This document shows, in pieces, positions 16,437 to 25,398 of a DNA stretch of 64,000 nucleotides (position 1 is its first letter; each line of letters opens with the position of its first letter). This DNA comes from Arthrobacter humicola (GTDB lineage Bacteria > Actinomycetota > Actinomycetes > Actinomycetales > Micrococcaceae): NCBI RefSeq assembly GCF_022803015.1, contig NZ_JAFKON010000010.1, forward strand, positions 1 to 64,000, read 5' to 3'. Made by a program: the position numbers and the translations under genes. The notes under the pieces were generated by a model. The model searched no databases. It was not told where the DNA came from and saw only the letters and a program-made list of their open reading frames with translations.

Positions 16437-17230
16437 GCCTCGCCAGCAACACCGCACGCAGCACCAGCAACACCAAAGAACCAGTCCCGGACATCGAGAC
16501 GTTCCACGGCTCCAGCCTGGAACTGAAAAACCTGACCATGGCCTACGGCGACGTCGAGGTGCTCCGCAACGTCAGCCTCAACGTCGCCCCGGGCACCACC
16601 ACCTGCATCATCGGTCCCTCCGGCTCCGGCAAATCCACCCTCCTGCGCGGCGTCAACCGACTGCACGAACCCAAGAGCGGGGACGTGCTCCTGGCCGGCG
16701 AGAGCGCCCTGCAGGTCAAACCGGACCTCCTGCGCAGCCGCATCGGCATGGTGTTCCAGCACTTCAACCTCTTCCCGGACCACACCGCCCTCGAGAACGT
16801 GGCGCTGGCCCTCTGGAGCGTCAAGGGCATGCCCAAGGCCGAGGCCAGGGAACGCGCCCGGCGCCGCCTCGCCGAGGTCGGTCTTGCCGAACGCGCCGAT
16901 CACCGGCCCCGCGACCTCTCCGGCGGACAGCAGCAGCGCGTCGCGATTGCCCGGGCCCTGGCCATGGAACCGGAAGTCATGCTCTTCGACGAGGCCACCA
17001 GCGCCCTGGACCCGGAACTGGTCAAGGGCGTGCTGAACCTCATGGCAGGCCTGGGCCGCCGCGGCATGACCATGCTGGTGGTCACGCACGAGATGGGCTT
17101 TGCCCGCAAGGTCGCTGATCAGGTCGTCTTCATGGACGAAGGCGAGGTCGTCGAGTCCGGCACGCCCGCCGACCTCTTCGACAACCCGCAAAGCGAACGC
17201 CTCCAGCGCTTCCTCTCGGAAGTGCTCTGA
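16433..17230 (+). CDS. Amino-acid-type ABC transporter ATP-binding protein
   Basis: 265 residues. Walker A is GPSGSGKST, the Q-loop is in MVFQHFNLFP, the signature is LSGGQQQRVAIARAL, Walker B is VMLFDEATSALDPE and the switch histidine is in VVTHEMGFA. The HFNLFP sequence after the Q-loop is characteristic of GlnQ/HisP-type amino-acid importers. About 27 extra N-terminal residues precede the domain. It energises uptake with the neighbouring permease; the start overlaps the permease stop by four bases, and its own stop overlaps the next start by one base. Confidence 0.93.
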   Translation: MSLASNTARSTSNTKEPVPDIETFHGSSLELKNLTMAYGDVEVLRNVSLNVAPGTTTCIIGPSGSGKSTLLRGVNRLHEPKSGDVLLAGESALQVKPDLLRSRIGMVFQHFNLFPDHTALENVALALWSVKGMPKAEARERARRRLAEVGLAERADHRPRDLSGGQQQRVAIARALAMEPEVMLFDEATSALDPELVKGVLNLMAGLGRRGMTMLVVTHEMGFARKVADQVVFMDEGEVVESGTPADLFDNPQSERLQRFLSEVL

Positions 17231-18285
17231 TGGAGACCCTGAAGGGAAGCGCCGCCGCGGGACCCATCCGCACCGCCGTCGTCGGGTTCGGCATCTCGGG
17301 CAAAGTCTTTCACGCACCGCTGATCGCGGCGGATGCCAACTACTCGCTGGAGGTGATCGTCACGGCGGATCCGGACCGCGCCTCGGAGGCGGCGAGGCTC
17401 TACCCGGACGCCCGGATCGTCCCGACGCCGGAGGACCTGTTTGCGCTCTCCGGTGACCTCGATCTGGTGGTCCTCGGGACGCCGCCGCTGACCCACTTCG
17501 ACCTCGCCGCGACGGCCATCGCCCACGGCCTCCCCGTGGTGGTGGACAAGCCGTTCGTCACCACGTCGGACCAGGGGCAGGAGCTCATCTCCCGGGCGGC
17601 CGACGCCGGCGTGCAGCTCACGGTATTTCAGAACCGACGCTGGGACGCGGACTTCCTGACGCTGCGGAAGCTTGTCGGGGAAGCAGCGCTGGGGGAGGTG
17701 CGCAGCTTCGAATCGCGCTTTGAATGGTGGCGGCCGGAGGGCTTCGGAAACTGGCGGGACACCGCTGCCGTGTCCGAGGGCGGCGGCATCCTCAACGACC
17801 TCGGCGCCCACCTGATCGACCAGGCCATCCAGCTCTTTGGCCCGGTAACCGAAAGCTACGGGGAAACGGCGAACCACAGCCAGGATCCGGGCGGCGCCGA
17901 CACCGAGGCCTTCGTGTCCCTGCTCCACGAATCCGGGGTCCGCTCACGGTTGTGGATGAACGGCATGGCGGCGCAGGTCGGCCCGCGCTTTCACGTCCTG
18001 GGCTCCGAGTCCGGCTACACGAAGTGGGGCCTGGACGGCCAGGAACCGGCCCTCGCGGCCGGAACGACACCCACGGACCAGGGCTACGGCGTCGAACCCC
18101 AAACCCATTGGGGGACCGTGGGTGTCGACGGAGACCTGCGGCCAGTCGCATCTGAACCCGGCGCCTATCCGCTGTTCTATGCACAGCTCGCGGCTGCCCT
18201 CCGTGGCAAGGGCCCACTTCCGGTCGACCCCGAGGAGTCCCTCGACGTCCTGAGGGTCATCGAAAATATCCGCGCCTTCGCATAG
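17230..18285 (+). CDS. Gfo/Idh/MocA-family oxidoreductase
   Basis: 351 residues. The Rossmann half begins IRTAVVGFGISGKVFHAPLI; VVDKPF gives the catalytic lysine, and GGGILNDLGAHLIDQAI carries the D-x-G-x-H motif of the family. Members oxidise or reduce sugars and inositols with NAD(P)H. The FHAPLI signature is shared by a subgroup often described as YdgJ/Idh-like. In this operon it may reduce the sugar dicarbonyl left by the oxidase, or oxidise the imported sugar; that is inference. It starts inside the ATPase stop codon, so the two are co-translated. Confidence 0.9.
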   Translation: METLKGSAAAGPIRTAVVGFGISGKVFHAPLIAADANYSLEVIVTADPDRASEAARLYPDARIVPTPEDLFALSGDLDLVVLGTPPLTHFDLAATAIAHGLPVVVDKPFVTTSDQGQELISRAADAGVQLTVFQNRRWDADFLTLRKLVGEAALGEVRSFESRFEWWRPEGFGNWRDTAAVSEGGGILNDLGAHLIDQAIQLFGPVTESYGETANHSQDPGGADTEAFVSLLHESGVRSRLWMNGMAAQVGPRFHVLGSESGYTKWGLDGQEPALAAGTTPTDQGYGVEPQTHWGTVGVDGDLRPVASEPGAYPLFYAQLAAALRGKGPLPVDPEESLDVLRVIENIRAFA

Positions 18286-18353
18286 CCCGCACACCGCCTC
18301 CCAGTGCCCCTGGCGGGCACCCCTGACACCTCTACTTAAGGAAAGGCAGACCC

Positions 18354-19475
18354 ATGTCCTCCACACCCTCAACCAAGCGCATCGCCATCATCGGCGGCGG
18401 CATCCTCGGCGTCTCCACCGCCGTCCACCTGCTCCGCGACGGCGCCTCCGTCACCCTCCTGACCGAACACGGCCTGGCCAGCGAGGCCACCGGCCGCTCG
18501 CTCTCCTGGCTGAACTCCGCCGGAGAACGGTCCACGCCGTACCACCAGCTCCGGGTCGCCGGCGTGGACCGCTACCGCACGCTCTTCGCCGCTGACCCCG
18601 GCCGGGACTGGCTGCAGTTCGGCGGTGGCCTCATGTGGAATCCCGCCGGCCAGGAAGCCGCCACGGAAGCCCGCCACCGCTACGAGAAATCCATCGGCTA
18701 TGACTCGAAGCTTCTGACACCCGCACAGGTTTCCTCAGCCACCCCCGGCATCGATCCGGTCGCCGTTCCGGAGAACGCCATCTTTAACCCCGGTGGGGGC
18801 TGGGTCAGCCTGCCCGATCTGGTGGACTTCCTGATGGAGGAGTTCCACGCCCTGGGCGGTGAACTCGTCCTCAACGCCGGCAAGGTGTCCGTGACGGTCG
18901 ACGGCGGCCGGGCCACCGGCGTCGAGACGGCCGCAGGGGAAACCTACGAGGCAGACGCTGTCCTGGTGGCGTGCGGTGCCGCAACTCCCGCCGTCGTCGC
19001 GCCCCTCGGCGTCGAGATCCCCAACGGATCCCCGGTCTCCATGCTGGTGTTGACCAAACCCGTCGAGCACGAGCTGGAGGCCGTGCTGAACACCCCCAGG
19101 GCCGCCGTCCGGCCCAATCCCGGAAACACCCTTGCCCTGGACCACGACTGGTATGAAGGGCACATCACCGAACACGCCGACGGCTCCTTCAGCATCCCCG
19201 ATGACGTGGTCCAGGAACTCGCCGACGAAGCATCCAAGCTCATCGGCGGCAACCCCGACCTCAAACCGGCCTCCTGGAAGATCGGCTACAAGCCCATCCC
19301 GGGCGACGGCGAACCGGTCCTCGGCGAACTCGGCCAGGTGCCCGGCTGCTTCGTGGCCTTCACGCACTCGGGGGCCACGCTCGGCCTCATCGCAGGCGAA
19401 CTTCTTGCGGGCGAGATCATGACCGGCACGAAGCACCCGATGCTGGCCACCTTCCGGCCGGGACGCTTCTCCTAG
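18354..19475 (+). CDS. FAD-dependent oxidase, DAO family, fructosyl-amino-acid-oxidase-like
   Basis: 373 residues. IAIIGGGILGVSTAVHLLR is the FAD dinucleotide-binding motif, then RSLSWLNSAG and a C-terminal FVAFTHSGATLGLIAGELLA that closes the FAD site. Length and these motifs resemble the coryneform-bacterial fructosyl-amino-acid oxidases (amadoriases), from general knowledge of the family. Such an enzyme uses oxygen to split an Amadori compound into glucosone, free amino acid and hydrogen peroxide. The operon has an amine-type importer, which fits. A glycine/sarcosine oxidase-like role is the main alternative. Last gene before the terminator at 19496. Confidence 0.85.
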   Translation: MSSTPSTKRIAIIGGGILGVSTAVHLLRDGASVTLLTEHGLASEATGRSLSWLNSAGERSTPYHQLRVAGVDRYRTLFAADPGRDWLQFGGGLMWNPAGQEAATEARHRYEKSIGYDSKLLTPAQVSSATPGIDPVAVPENAIFNPGGGWVSLPDLVDFLMEEFHALGGELVLNAGKVSVTVDGGRATGVETAAGETYEADAVLVACGAATPAVVAPLGVEIPNGSPVSMLVLTKPVEHELEAVLNTPRAAVRPNPGNTLALDHDWYEGHITEHADGSFSIPDDVVQELADEASKLIGGNPDLKPASWKIGYKPIPGDGEPVLGELGQVPGCFVAFTHSGATLGLIAGELLAGEIMTGTKHPMLATFRPGRFS

Positions 19476-19495
19476 CCAGAGCCACAGAGGCTGCC

Positions 19496-19533
19496 AGGCA
19501 GGCAGGGTCGGCGTTCACCGGCCCTGCCTGCCT
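19496..19533. terminator. Terminator hairpin ending the LacI-controlled operon
   Basis: Arms AGGCAGGCAGGGTCGG / CCGGCCCTGCCTGCCT with one mismatch, loop CGTTCA, 21 bases past the oxidase stop. A second short hairpin TGCTCCCGTAACGGGAGCA follows at 19545-19563. Confidence 0.75.
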
Positions 19534-19616
19534 AAGCCCCGTCCTGCTCCCGTAACGGGAGCACCGCCCGTGGGGCCAGATCCATGGTTGTCAGACGACT
19601 GAGACCGGGCTTCGGT

Positions 19617-20198
19617 CTACGGACTGGGGGAGGGGCTGGGGGACCCGGTCCCGGAAGGGGCGGTGGTGTTCCCGGGCAGCGTGGGTGACGGGCTGCCGGA
19701 GGCAGTCCCGGCTCCGGGCGTCGCGGGCATGTACGACTGGTATTCGGGCAGCGTGGAGTCGAGGACCGGAAGCTGCAGCTCGGCCGACTTACCTGTGGAG
19801 TCCTCGCTCACCCGGACCGTGACCAGAGACCCGGGGGATCCCGTGGTGGGGTCCAGCATCATGGCCGGAGGTTGGGCCAAAGACGTTTCGCCGTTGGCCT
19901 TGACCGGAATCGATACCGTCGATCCGGAAGCGCCGGAGATGGTGACAACCGCGTCTTTGGCGGACGTGTTGAAAACCGTGCCCATGATCCGTCCGGGCTG
20001 GTCCGCTCCGTGGGAGAGGATGAGCATGTCCGCCAGCTTCATCGGACCGACCACGGTGTTGATCCCGTTGGTCGCCGGCGTGATCTTCGTGGTTTCCGCG
20101 GGGTTGTCGGAGGAGCAGCCGGTTCCGGTCAGCAGCACCCCCAGCGTGAGGGCGGCGATCGCAGATCTGAATCCTGCCAGCAGGGTGGTGGGTGCCAC
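19617..20198 (-). CDS. Cell-surface lipoprotein, LpqE-like
   Basis: 193 residues. The N-terminal signal ends in the lipobox LLTGTGC, so the protein is lipid-anchored outside the cell. The body (about 40-150) is beta-rich with short Val/Ile/Thr strands (ILSHGADQPGRIMGTVFNTS, VSIPVKANGE) and recalls the actinobacterial LpqE/copper-chaperone-like fold. The last 40 residues are a Ser/Pro/Gly/Thr linker ending SPSPSPSP, as in surface proteins. Catalytic residues are not seen. Convergent with the oxidase operon and separated by its terminators; divergent from the molybdate genes. Confidence 0.75.
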   Translation of the reverse strand: MAPTTLLAGFRSAIAALTLGVLLTGTGCSSDNPAETTKITPATNGINTVVGPMKLADMLILSHGADQPGRIMGTVFNTSAKDAVVTISGASGSTVSIPVKANGETSLAQPPAMMLDPTTGSPGSLVTVRVSEDSTGKSAELQLPVLDSTLPEYQSYMPATPGAGTASGSPSPTLPGNTTAPSGTGSPSPSPSP

Positions 20199-20409
20199 GG
20201 CCGGCTCCTCTCGGCAGAAGCTGTCCGGTCACCTCCGATTATCGTCCCGGGCGGCGGGAAAATCGACCCGCCGTCGCTCCTGGTGGCCCCAAGCGGGCGG
20301 CGCCCGGCGGCGGCGCCATCGGCCGGCCCGACATGCGGCTTGAGTTCGAGGATCCCGGGGGCCGCACCCGGCTGCTCCTCGGATGACACCAAACGAGGAC
20401 TATTTACTG

Positions 20410-20444
20410 ATTTGCGGATCAGAATCCCCATAATTTCCGCAAAT
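20410..20444. promoter_or_regulatory. Inverted repeat upstream of the molybdate operon
   Basis: ATTTGCGGA (20410-20418) and TCCGCAAAT (20436-20444), perfect 9-base arms 17 bases apart, ending 16 bases before the regulator's ATG. Likely bound by the HTH-TOBE protein; a TATAGA box follows at 20452. Confidence 0.6.
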
Positions 20445-20460
20445 AGGTGATTATAGAGTC

Positions 20461-20871
20461 ATGCCGAAAATCCGCATCTCCGAAGCAGCACGTTTTCTCG
20501 GGGTCAGTGACGACACCGTCCGGCGCTGGACCGAGAATGGGATCCTGACCCCGGTCAAGGATGACTCCGGCCGGCTGGCCGTGGACGGCCTGGAACTTGC
20601 CCACCTGGCCCGCGACCAGGCACAGCTTCCCGATGACCCCACCAAGGTGGGCCGCTCCGCCCGCAACCGGTTCGTCGGCCTGGTCACGGGCATCACTGCT
20701 GACAAAGTCATGGCACAGGTTGAGCTGCAGTGCGGGCCCTTCCGCGTCGTGTCCCTGATGAGCAGCGAAGCCGTCCGGGAACTGGGCCTGGAGCTCGGCT
20801 CCGTGGCGACCGCCGTGGTCAAAGCCACCACCGTCATCATCGAAACGCCCCACGGAAAGAGCATCATATGA
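20461..20871 (+). CDS. HTH-TOBE molybdenum-responsive regulator
   Basis: 136 residues. The first 50 form a MerR/excisionase-like helix-turn-helix (ISEAARFLGVSDDTVRRWTE, then NGIL and GRL); residues about 60-136 are a molybdate-binding TOBE (molbindin) domain (SARNRFVGLVTGI... VVSLMSSEAVRELGLELGS). Combining the two gives a molybdate sensor that binds DNA. Its stop overlaps modA by four bases (ATGA), so it is co-transcribed with the transporter and may regulate it through the inverted repeat just upstream. No good ribosome-binding site precedes the ATG; the message may be nearly leaderless. Confidence 0.9.
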   Translation: MPKIRISEAARFLGVSDDTVRRWTENGILTPVKDDSGRLAVDGLELAHLARDQAQLPDDPTKVGRSARNRFVGLVTGITADKVMAQVELQCGPFRVVSLMSSEAVRELGLELGSVATAVVKATTVIIETPHGKSII

Positions 20872-21686
20872 GGACTGCCCGCAAGCACGTCCCCGCACTG
20901 CTGGCGGCCGGCGCCCTGGCCGCGGGCCTGGCCGGCTGCGCCGCCGGCACGCCCGGGGCAGCCGGAACCGGCTCCAACTCCAGCGCCGGGGCCAGTGAGA
21001 CCCCCACGCTGTCCGGAGCGATCACCGTTTACGCCGCGGCCTCGCTGAAATCGACCTTCACCAAGCTGGCCAGCGACTTCGAGGCGAAGAACCCCGGCAC
21101 CAAAATCACTTTGAACTTTGCCGGCTCCTCGGACTTGGCTACGCAGATCACCCAGGGCGCCCCGGCCGACGTCTTTGCCTCCGCCGACACTAAGAACATG
21201 GCCAAGCTGACCGATGCGGAACTGATCGACGGCGCCCCGGCCAACTTCGCCACGAACGTCCTGGAGATCGCGGTTCCGCCGTCCAACCCGGCATCGATCA
21301 GCTCCTTCGCCGACCTCGCCAAACCGGGCGTGAAGGTGGTGGTCTGCGCACCGCAGGTTCCCTGCGGCGCCGCGGCCGAGACCGTCGAAAAAGCCACCGG
21401 CACCACGCTGGCGCCGGTCAGCGAGGAATCGTCCGTCACGGATGTCCTGGGCAAGGTCACCTCGGGTGAGGCCGACGCCGGGCTGGTCTATGTCACGGAC
21501 GTCAAGAACGCCGGAGACAAGGTCAAAGGCATCCGCTTCGCCGAGTCGGATCAGGCCGTAAATACCTACCCCATCGCCACGGTCGGCACGAGCAAGAACA
21601 AGGAGCTCGCCGCTGCCTTCATCGCCGCGGTCACCGGCAGCGAGGGCAAGACGGTCCTGAGCGACGCCGGATTCGGCACCCCGTAA
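20868..21686 (+). CDS. modA: Molybdate ABC transporter substrate-binding lipoprotein ModA
   Basis: 272 residues. The lipoprotein signal ends in LAAGLAGC, followed by a Ser/Gly-rich linker. The mature protein has the ModA landmarks [48 protein letters not shown] and a C-terminal [18 protein letters not shown]. It captures molybdate or tungstate outside the membrane. Its start sits inside the regulator's stop codon and modB follows after five bases, giving the order HTH-TOBE, modA, modB, modC. The MOSC protein 8 kb away is a possible consumer of the cofactor. Confidence 0.95.
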   Translation: MRTARKHVPALLAAGALAAGLAGCAAGTPGAAGTGSNSSAGASETPTLSGAITVYAAASLKSTFTKLASDFEAKNPGTKITLNFAGSSDLATQITQGAPADVFASADTKNMAKLTDAELIDGAPANFATNVLEIAVPPSNPASISSFADLAKPGVKVVVCAPQVPCGAAAETVEKATGTTLAPVSEESSVTDVLGKVTSGEADAGLVYVTDVKNAGDKVKGIRFAESDQAVNTYPIATVGTSKNKELAAAFIAAVTGSEGKTVLSDAGFGTP

Positions 21687-21691
21687 ACGGC

Positions 21692-22513
21692 ATGCACAGG
21701 CGCAGCGGCACCGGGTACACGGGCATCCCGGCATGGATTTACGCCATCGCGGCAGCAGGGGCACTCTTCGTCCTGCTTCCGCTGGTGGCAATGGTCGCCA
21801 GGGTCAACTGGTCCGAGTTCATCCCGCTGATCACTTCCGAATCCTCACTCACCGCGCTCGGCCTGAGCCTGCGTACCTCCGCGGCGAGCACCGCCTCCTG
21901 CATCGTCCTCGGCGTGCCGCTCGCACTCATCCTGGCGCGGAGCCCGTTCCCGGGCCAGCGCCTGCTCCGGGCCTTCGTCCTCCTGCCGCTGGTCCTGCCT
22001 CCCGTGGTGGGAGGCATCGCCCTGCTCTACACCTTCGGCCGCCAGGGACTCCTGGGCAAAAGCCTGGAACTGGCCGGAATCCAGATCGCCTTCTCCACAA
22101 CCGCCGTCGTCCTCGCCCAGACGTACGTTGCCCTGCCGTTCCTGGTGGTCAGCCTCGAAGGCGCCCTGCGCACCGCCGGCAACAAGTACGAGGCGGTCGC
22201 CGCGACCCTCGGCGCGCGCCCGGGCACGGTGCTGCGCCGGGTGACCATCCCGCTGGTGCTCCCCGGCCTGGCCTCCGGCGCCGTTCTGTCCTTCGCCCGC
22301 AGCCTGGGCGAATTCGGTGCCACCCTGACCTTCGCCGGCAGCCTGCAGGGCGTCACCCGCACCCTGCCGCTGGAGATCTATCTGCAACGCGAAACCGACG
22401 CCGACGCCGCCGTCGCGCTCTCCCTCCTGCTGGTCGCCGTGGCGGTGGCCGTCGTCGGGCTCTCCTACCGGCGCCCTCGCCTTGGCGTTGCACCGGAAGG
22501 AGCACTCCGGTGA
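21692..22513 (+). CDS. modB: Molybdate ABC transporter permease ModB
   Basis: 273 residues with about six membrane helices. The coupling loop [23 protein letters not shown] carries the EAA-G motif, preceded by [17 protein letters not shown] and followed by [21 protein letters not shown], all standard for ModB/CysT-type permeases. It forms the molybdate channel in the cytoplasmic membrane. The gene starts five bases after modA and its stop overlaps the modC GTG start. Confidence 0.94.
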   Translation: MHRRSGTGYTGIPAWIYAIAAAGALFVLLPLVAMVARVNWSEFIPLITSESSLTALGLSLRTSAASTASCIVLGVPLALILARSPFPGQRLLRAFVLLPLVLPPVVGGIALLYTFGRQGLLGKSLELAGIQIAFSTTAVVLAQTYVALPFLVVSLEGALRTAGNKYEAVAATLGARPGTVLRRVTIPLVLPGLASGAVLSFARSLGEFGATLTFAGSLQGVTRTLPLEIYLQRETDADAAVALSLLLVAVAVAVVGLSYRRPRLGVAPEGALR

Positions 22514-23559
22514 CCTTTCAGCTGGACGCAACCCTTGCCGCACGGAGTTTCGAGGTCTCCCTCAGCCTCGGACCGGCCGAGACAATCGCCATCCTAGGGC
22601 CCAACGGGGCCGGTAAATCGACGCTCCTCTCGATCATCTCCGGCCTGCTGCGCCCCGATGCCGGCAAGGCGACGATCGGCGAAAAAGTCCTGTTCGACCT
22701 GAGCGCGGACACCAACATCTGGCGCGCCCCGCACACCCGGGGCACGGCGCTGTTGGCCCAGGAAGCCCTCCTGTTTCCGCACCTCAGTGCACTGGACAAC
22801 GTCGCGTTCGGGCCACGCAGCGCCGGCGCCTCCAGCGCAGCGGCCCGCGAAACGGCAATGCACTGGCTCAGCGAGGTCGACGCCGACTCCCTCGCCTCGC
22901 GGCGCCCCGGACAGCTCTCCGGCGGACAGGCCCAGCGGGTGGCCGTGGCCCGCGCCCTCGCCGCCGACCCCCACCTGCTGCTCCTCGACGAGCCCATGGC
23001 CGCGCTCGACATCCATGCCGCCCCGCTGCTCCGCCGGCTCCTCAAGCGCGTCCTCGCCGGCCGCCGGGCGATCATCATCACCCACGACATCCTCGACGCC
23101 CTCATGCTGGCCGACCGGGTGATCGTCCTCGAGGGCGGCCGGATCACCGAACAGGGCCCCACCCGCGAAGTCCTGGAAAAACCGCGCAGCCGGTTCGCCG
23201 CCGGGCTGGCCGGGCTGAACCTTGTGGCCGGCACCGTCAGCAACGCCGGGGTGACCACGGCCCAGGGCATGGTCGTCGCGGGCCACCAGGACGAGTCCGT
23301 CGAGCCCGGGCAGGACGGAGTAGCGGTCTTTCCGCCGTCGGCGGTATCGGTGTTCCTCACCGAAGAGCACGGCAGCCCGCGAAACTCATTCCAAGTGATC
23401 ATCACGGACCTGGAGCCCCACGGCGATCAGATCCGTGTCCGTGCCGGTCGACTCTCCGCGGACATCACCCCGGCCGCGTCAGCCGACCTCGGCCTCGTCC
23501 CCGGAATGAGCGTCTACTTCGTCATCAAGGCCGCCGCCATCGCGATCTACCCGGCCTAG
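22510..23559 (+). CDS. modC: Molybdate ABC transporter ATP-binding protein ModC
   Basis: 349 residues from a GTG at 22510 that overlaps the modB stop (the open frame extends further upstream but only as an antiphase artefact). Walker A is GPNGAGKST, signature [15 protein letters not shown], Walker [13 protein letters not shown], switch histidine ITHDILDAL. The last 65 residues ([11 protein letters not shown]... [16 protein letters not shown]... [14 protein letters not shown]) are a molybdate-binding TOBE domain, which identifies ModC. A terminator-like hairpin follows at 23593. Confidence 0.93.
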   Translation: MTFQLDATLAARSFEVSLSLGPAETIAILGPNGAGKSTLLSIISGLLRPDAGKATIGEKVLFDLSADTNIWRAPHTRGTALLAQEALLFPHLSALDNVAFGPRSAGASSAAARETAMHWLSEVDADSLASRRPGQLSGGQAQRVAVARALAADPHLLLLDEPMAALDIHAAPLLRRLLKRVLAGRRAIIITHDILDALMLADRVIVLEGGRITEQGPTREVLEKPRSRFAAGLAGLNLVAGTVSNAGVTTAQGMVVAGHQDESVEPGQDGVAVFPPSAVSVFLTEEHGSPRNSFQVIITDLEPHGDQIRVRAGRLSADITPAASADLGLVPGMSVYFVIKAAAIAIYPA

Positions 23560-23592
23560 GGAGCTTCCGCACGTTCCGCCCGGCGGAGTAGT

Positions 23593-23620
23593 CTCGGTGC
23601 CGGGCGCTGCCGGCGCCGAG
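23593..23620. terminator. Hairpin at the end of the molybdate operon
   Basis: CTCGGTGCCGG / CCGGCGCCGAG around GCGCTG, 33 bases after modC. It also lies just upstream of the SRPBCC start, so it separates the two units. One wobble/mismatch; no T-run. Confidence 0.5.
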
Positions 23621-23644
23621 CGACTCCGCGAGGAAAGGAAGGCT

Positions 23645-24091
23645 ATGCCTGGAATGTATGTGGCGACCTCGACCATCACCATCGAGGCGCCCGCGAGCCG
23701 CGTATGGTCCGTAATCACCGATCCCGATGCAGCCAAGGAGTTCATGTTCGGCACCGAACTCGTGACCGACTGGACGGTAGGCGGACCCATCCTGTGGCGG
23801 GGCACCTGGGACGGCAAGGAGTACGAGGACAGGGGCAGCATCCTCGAGTTTGAACCCGGACGGCGGCTTGTTGTCACGCACTTCAGCCCGTTGAGCGGCC
23901 AGCCGGATGCGCCGGAGAACTACCACACGCTGACCTGGACGCTCGAGGACCAGGCCGGTGCCACGCATCTGACGCTCGCCCAGGACAACAACGCCAGTGC
24001 CGAGGACGCCGACCACTCCAAGGGCATGTGGGACAGCCTGGTGAAGAGCGTGAAGGGAATCGCGGAGCGGGAAGAGCCAGGGCGCGATTAG
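23645..24091 (+). CDS. SRPBCC-family (AHSA1-like) protein
   Basis: 148 residues from the ATG at 23645, preceded by GAGGAAAGGAAG. The SRPBCC/START fold is seen in ITIEAPASRVWSVITDPDA, WRGTWDGKEYEDRGSILEFEPGRRL, LTWTLEDQAGATHLTLAQDNN and the C-terminal helix GMWDSLVKSVKGI. These proteins have a deep hydrophobic ligand pocket; the ligand is unknown. Independent of the molybdate operon judging by the hairpin between them. Confidence 0.88.
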   Translation: MPGMYVATSTITIEAPASRVWSVITDPDAAKEFMFGTELVTDWTVGGPILWRGTWDGKEYEDRGSILEFEPGRRLVVTHFSPLSGQPDAPENYHTLTWTLEDQAGATHLTLAQDNNASAEDADHSKGMWDSLVKSVKGIAEREEPGRD

Positions 24092-24181
24092 GCAGTAGGA
24101 CCGCGGGGCCAGGTCCCGCTACTGCTGACAGCGGCCCGCCGGTGGGCGGACCACAAGCGGACATCAAAGGGAACGCGACAA

Positions 24182-24215
24182 GAACGCCCGCCCGGGTGTC
24201 CCCAGGCAGGCGTTC
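24182..24215. terminator. Terminator hairpin between convergent genes
   Basis: GAACGCCCGCC / GGCAGGCGTTC around a 12-base loop with one mismatch, between the SRPBCC gene and the glycerate kinase stop. It can serve both strands. Confidence 0.6.
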
Positions 24216-24236
24216 CCCTCGTCGGCGGAAGGTCGC

Positions 24237-25397
24237 CTACAGCAGGCTTGCCGCGATGTCCCTCCCGATCCTCTGCAGCAGGGCGGCGGACAGTCCGGGG
24301 TCCTTGGAGGAGTCCTGGTCGGTGTACTCGGCCAGGGTGTAGACCCGGGTGAGCGCCAGTTCGGACCACCTTTCCCGGGGGAGGAGGGAACGGCCGGCCA
24401 CCGCGATGATCGGGCGGGTTCCGGACCTCCGGGCGACGGCGGCGGGAAGTTTGCCGGCGAGGGTCTGTTCGTCGATGCTGCCTTCGCCGGTGATGACGAC
24501 GTCGCAACTGTCCCTGCGGTTGTTGAAATCGAGCAGGTCCAGGAAGTAGTCGGCGCCCGAGACCTGCTTGGCGCCCAGCAGCAGGCAGGCGAAGCCGATG
24601 CCGCCGGCGCTTCCGGCGCCCTCACGCTGCGCCAGTGCCTCGGCGTCCTCAAATCCGGCGTCCGTCAACGTGGCGACGAGGTGCGCCAGCCCGTGCTCCA
24701 GCGCCCCAACGTCCTGCGGTCCGGCGCCCTTTTGGGGCCCGAAGACCGCCGGCGCGCCGCCGGGCCCGAGCAGTGGATTGTGGACGTCGCTGGCGACTAC
24801 GAGCTCCGTGCCGTCCAGTTCGGGGAACCTGGTCCGGCGGATGGTGTGGATCTGCGCCAGCGACTTTCCGCTGCCGTGGAGCTGCCGGCCGCGGACGTCG
24901 TGGAAGCCGTAGCCCAGGGCGGTGAGCATTCCCATGCCGCCGTCGGTGCTGGCACTTCCGCCCAGCGCCAGGACGATCCTGGCCGGGTTGAGACTGAGGG
25001 CGAACAGGATCGCTTCCCCAAAGCCCCGGCTGGAGGCCGCCAACGGTTCCAGCTGGGCCGCCGGCAGGAGCGCCAGGCCGCACGTGTTGGCGACCTCGAC
25101 GACGGCGGTGGTGCCGTCGAACGCGATGCCGGCCGGGACGGGCTGGCCGGTGGGCCCGGTGACAGTGTGGCGGTGACGGGTGAAGCCGGCGGCGACGGCG
25201 GCGTCCACACTGCCGTCCCCGCCGTCGGCCAGCGGAAGCAGCTCGCAGTGGACCGCTCCGGCCCCGCCAGTGGAGCCGGCTCCGGCGCGGAGCCCTGCGG
25301 CCAGGGCATCGGCTACCTCGCCGGCCGTGAGGCTGCCTTTGAACTTGTCCGGTGCGATGAGGGTCCGCACGGTTTTGGGGGCGGTGGTGTGGACCAT
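24237..25397 (-). CDS. Glycerate kinase, GarK/GlxK type
   Basis: 386 residues from the ATG at 25397. LIAPDKFKGSLTAGEVADAL at the N-terminus and DGGDGSVDA, ALGGSASTDGGMGMLTALG and ITGEGSIDEQTLAGK are hallmarks of the type-1 (GarK) glycerate kinases. It phosphorylates D-glycerate to 2-phosphoglycerate in the cytoplasm. The start lies one base after the dctA stop, so it is the last gene of the tartrate operon, taking the glycerate made by the dehydrogenase upstream into lower glycolysis. The longer frame to 25454 overlaps dctA and is not needed. Confidence 0.93.
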   Translation of the reverse strand: MVHTTAPKTVRTLIAPDKFKGSLTAGEVADALAAGLRAGAGSTGGAGAVHCELLPLADGGDGSVDAAVAAGFTRHRHTVTGPTGQPVPAGIAFDGTTAVVEVANTCGLALLPAAQLEPLAASSRGFGEAILFALSLNPARIVLALGGSASTDGGMGMLTALGYGFHDVRGRQLHGSGKSLAQIHTIRRTRFPELDGTELVVASDVHNPLLGPGGAPAVFGPQKGAGPQDVGALEHGLAHLVATLTDAGFEDAEALAQREGAGSAGGIGFACLLLGAKQVSGADYFLDLLDFNNRRDSCDVVITGEGSIDEQTLAGKLPAAVARRSGTRPIIAVAGRSLLPRERWSELALTRVYTLAEYTDQDSSKDPGLSAALLQRIGRDIAASLL

Positions 25398-25398
25398 G

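Noticed and set aside
19600-19614. TGAGACCGG near 19602 as another LacI operator
   Set aside because: Only half matches, and the sequence is better explained as the AGACCG-CGGTCT hairpin at the end of the lipoprotein gene.
20451-21791. 446-residue minus-strand frame over modA
   Set aside because: Shadow of modA and the regulator; composition is not protein-like.
21733-22509. N-terminal extension of modC through modB
   Set aside because: Antiphase to modB; a GTG at 22510 overlapping the modB stop is the natural start.
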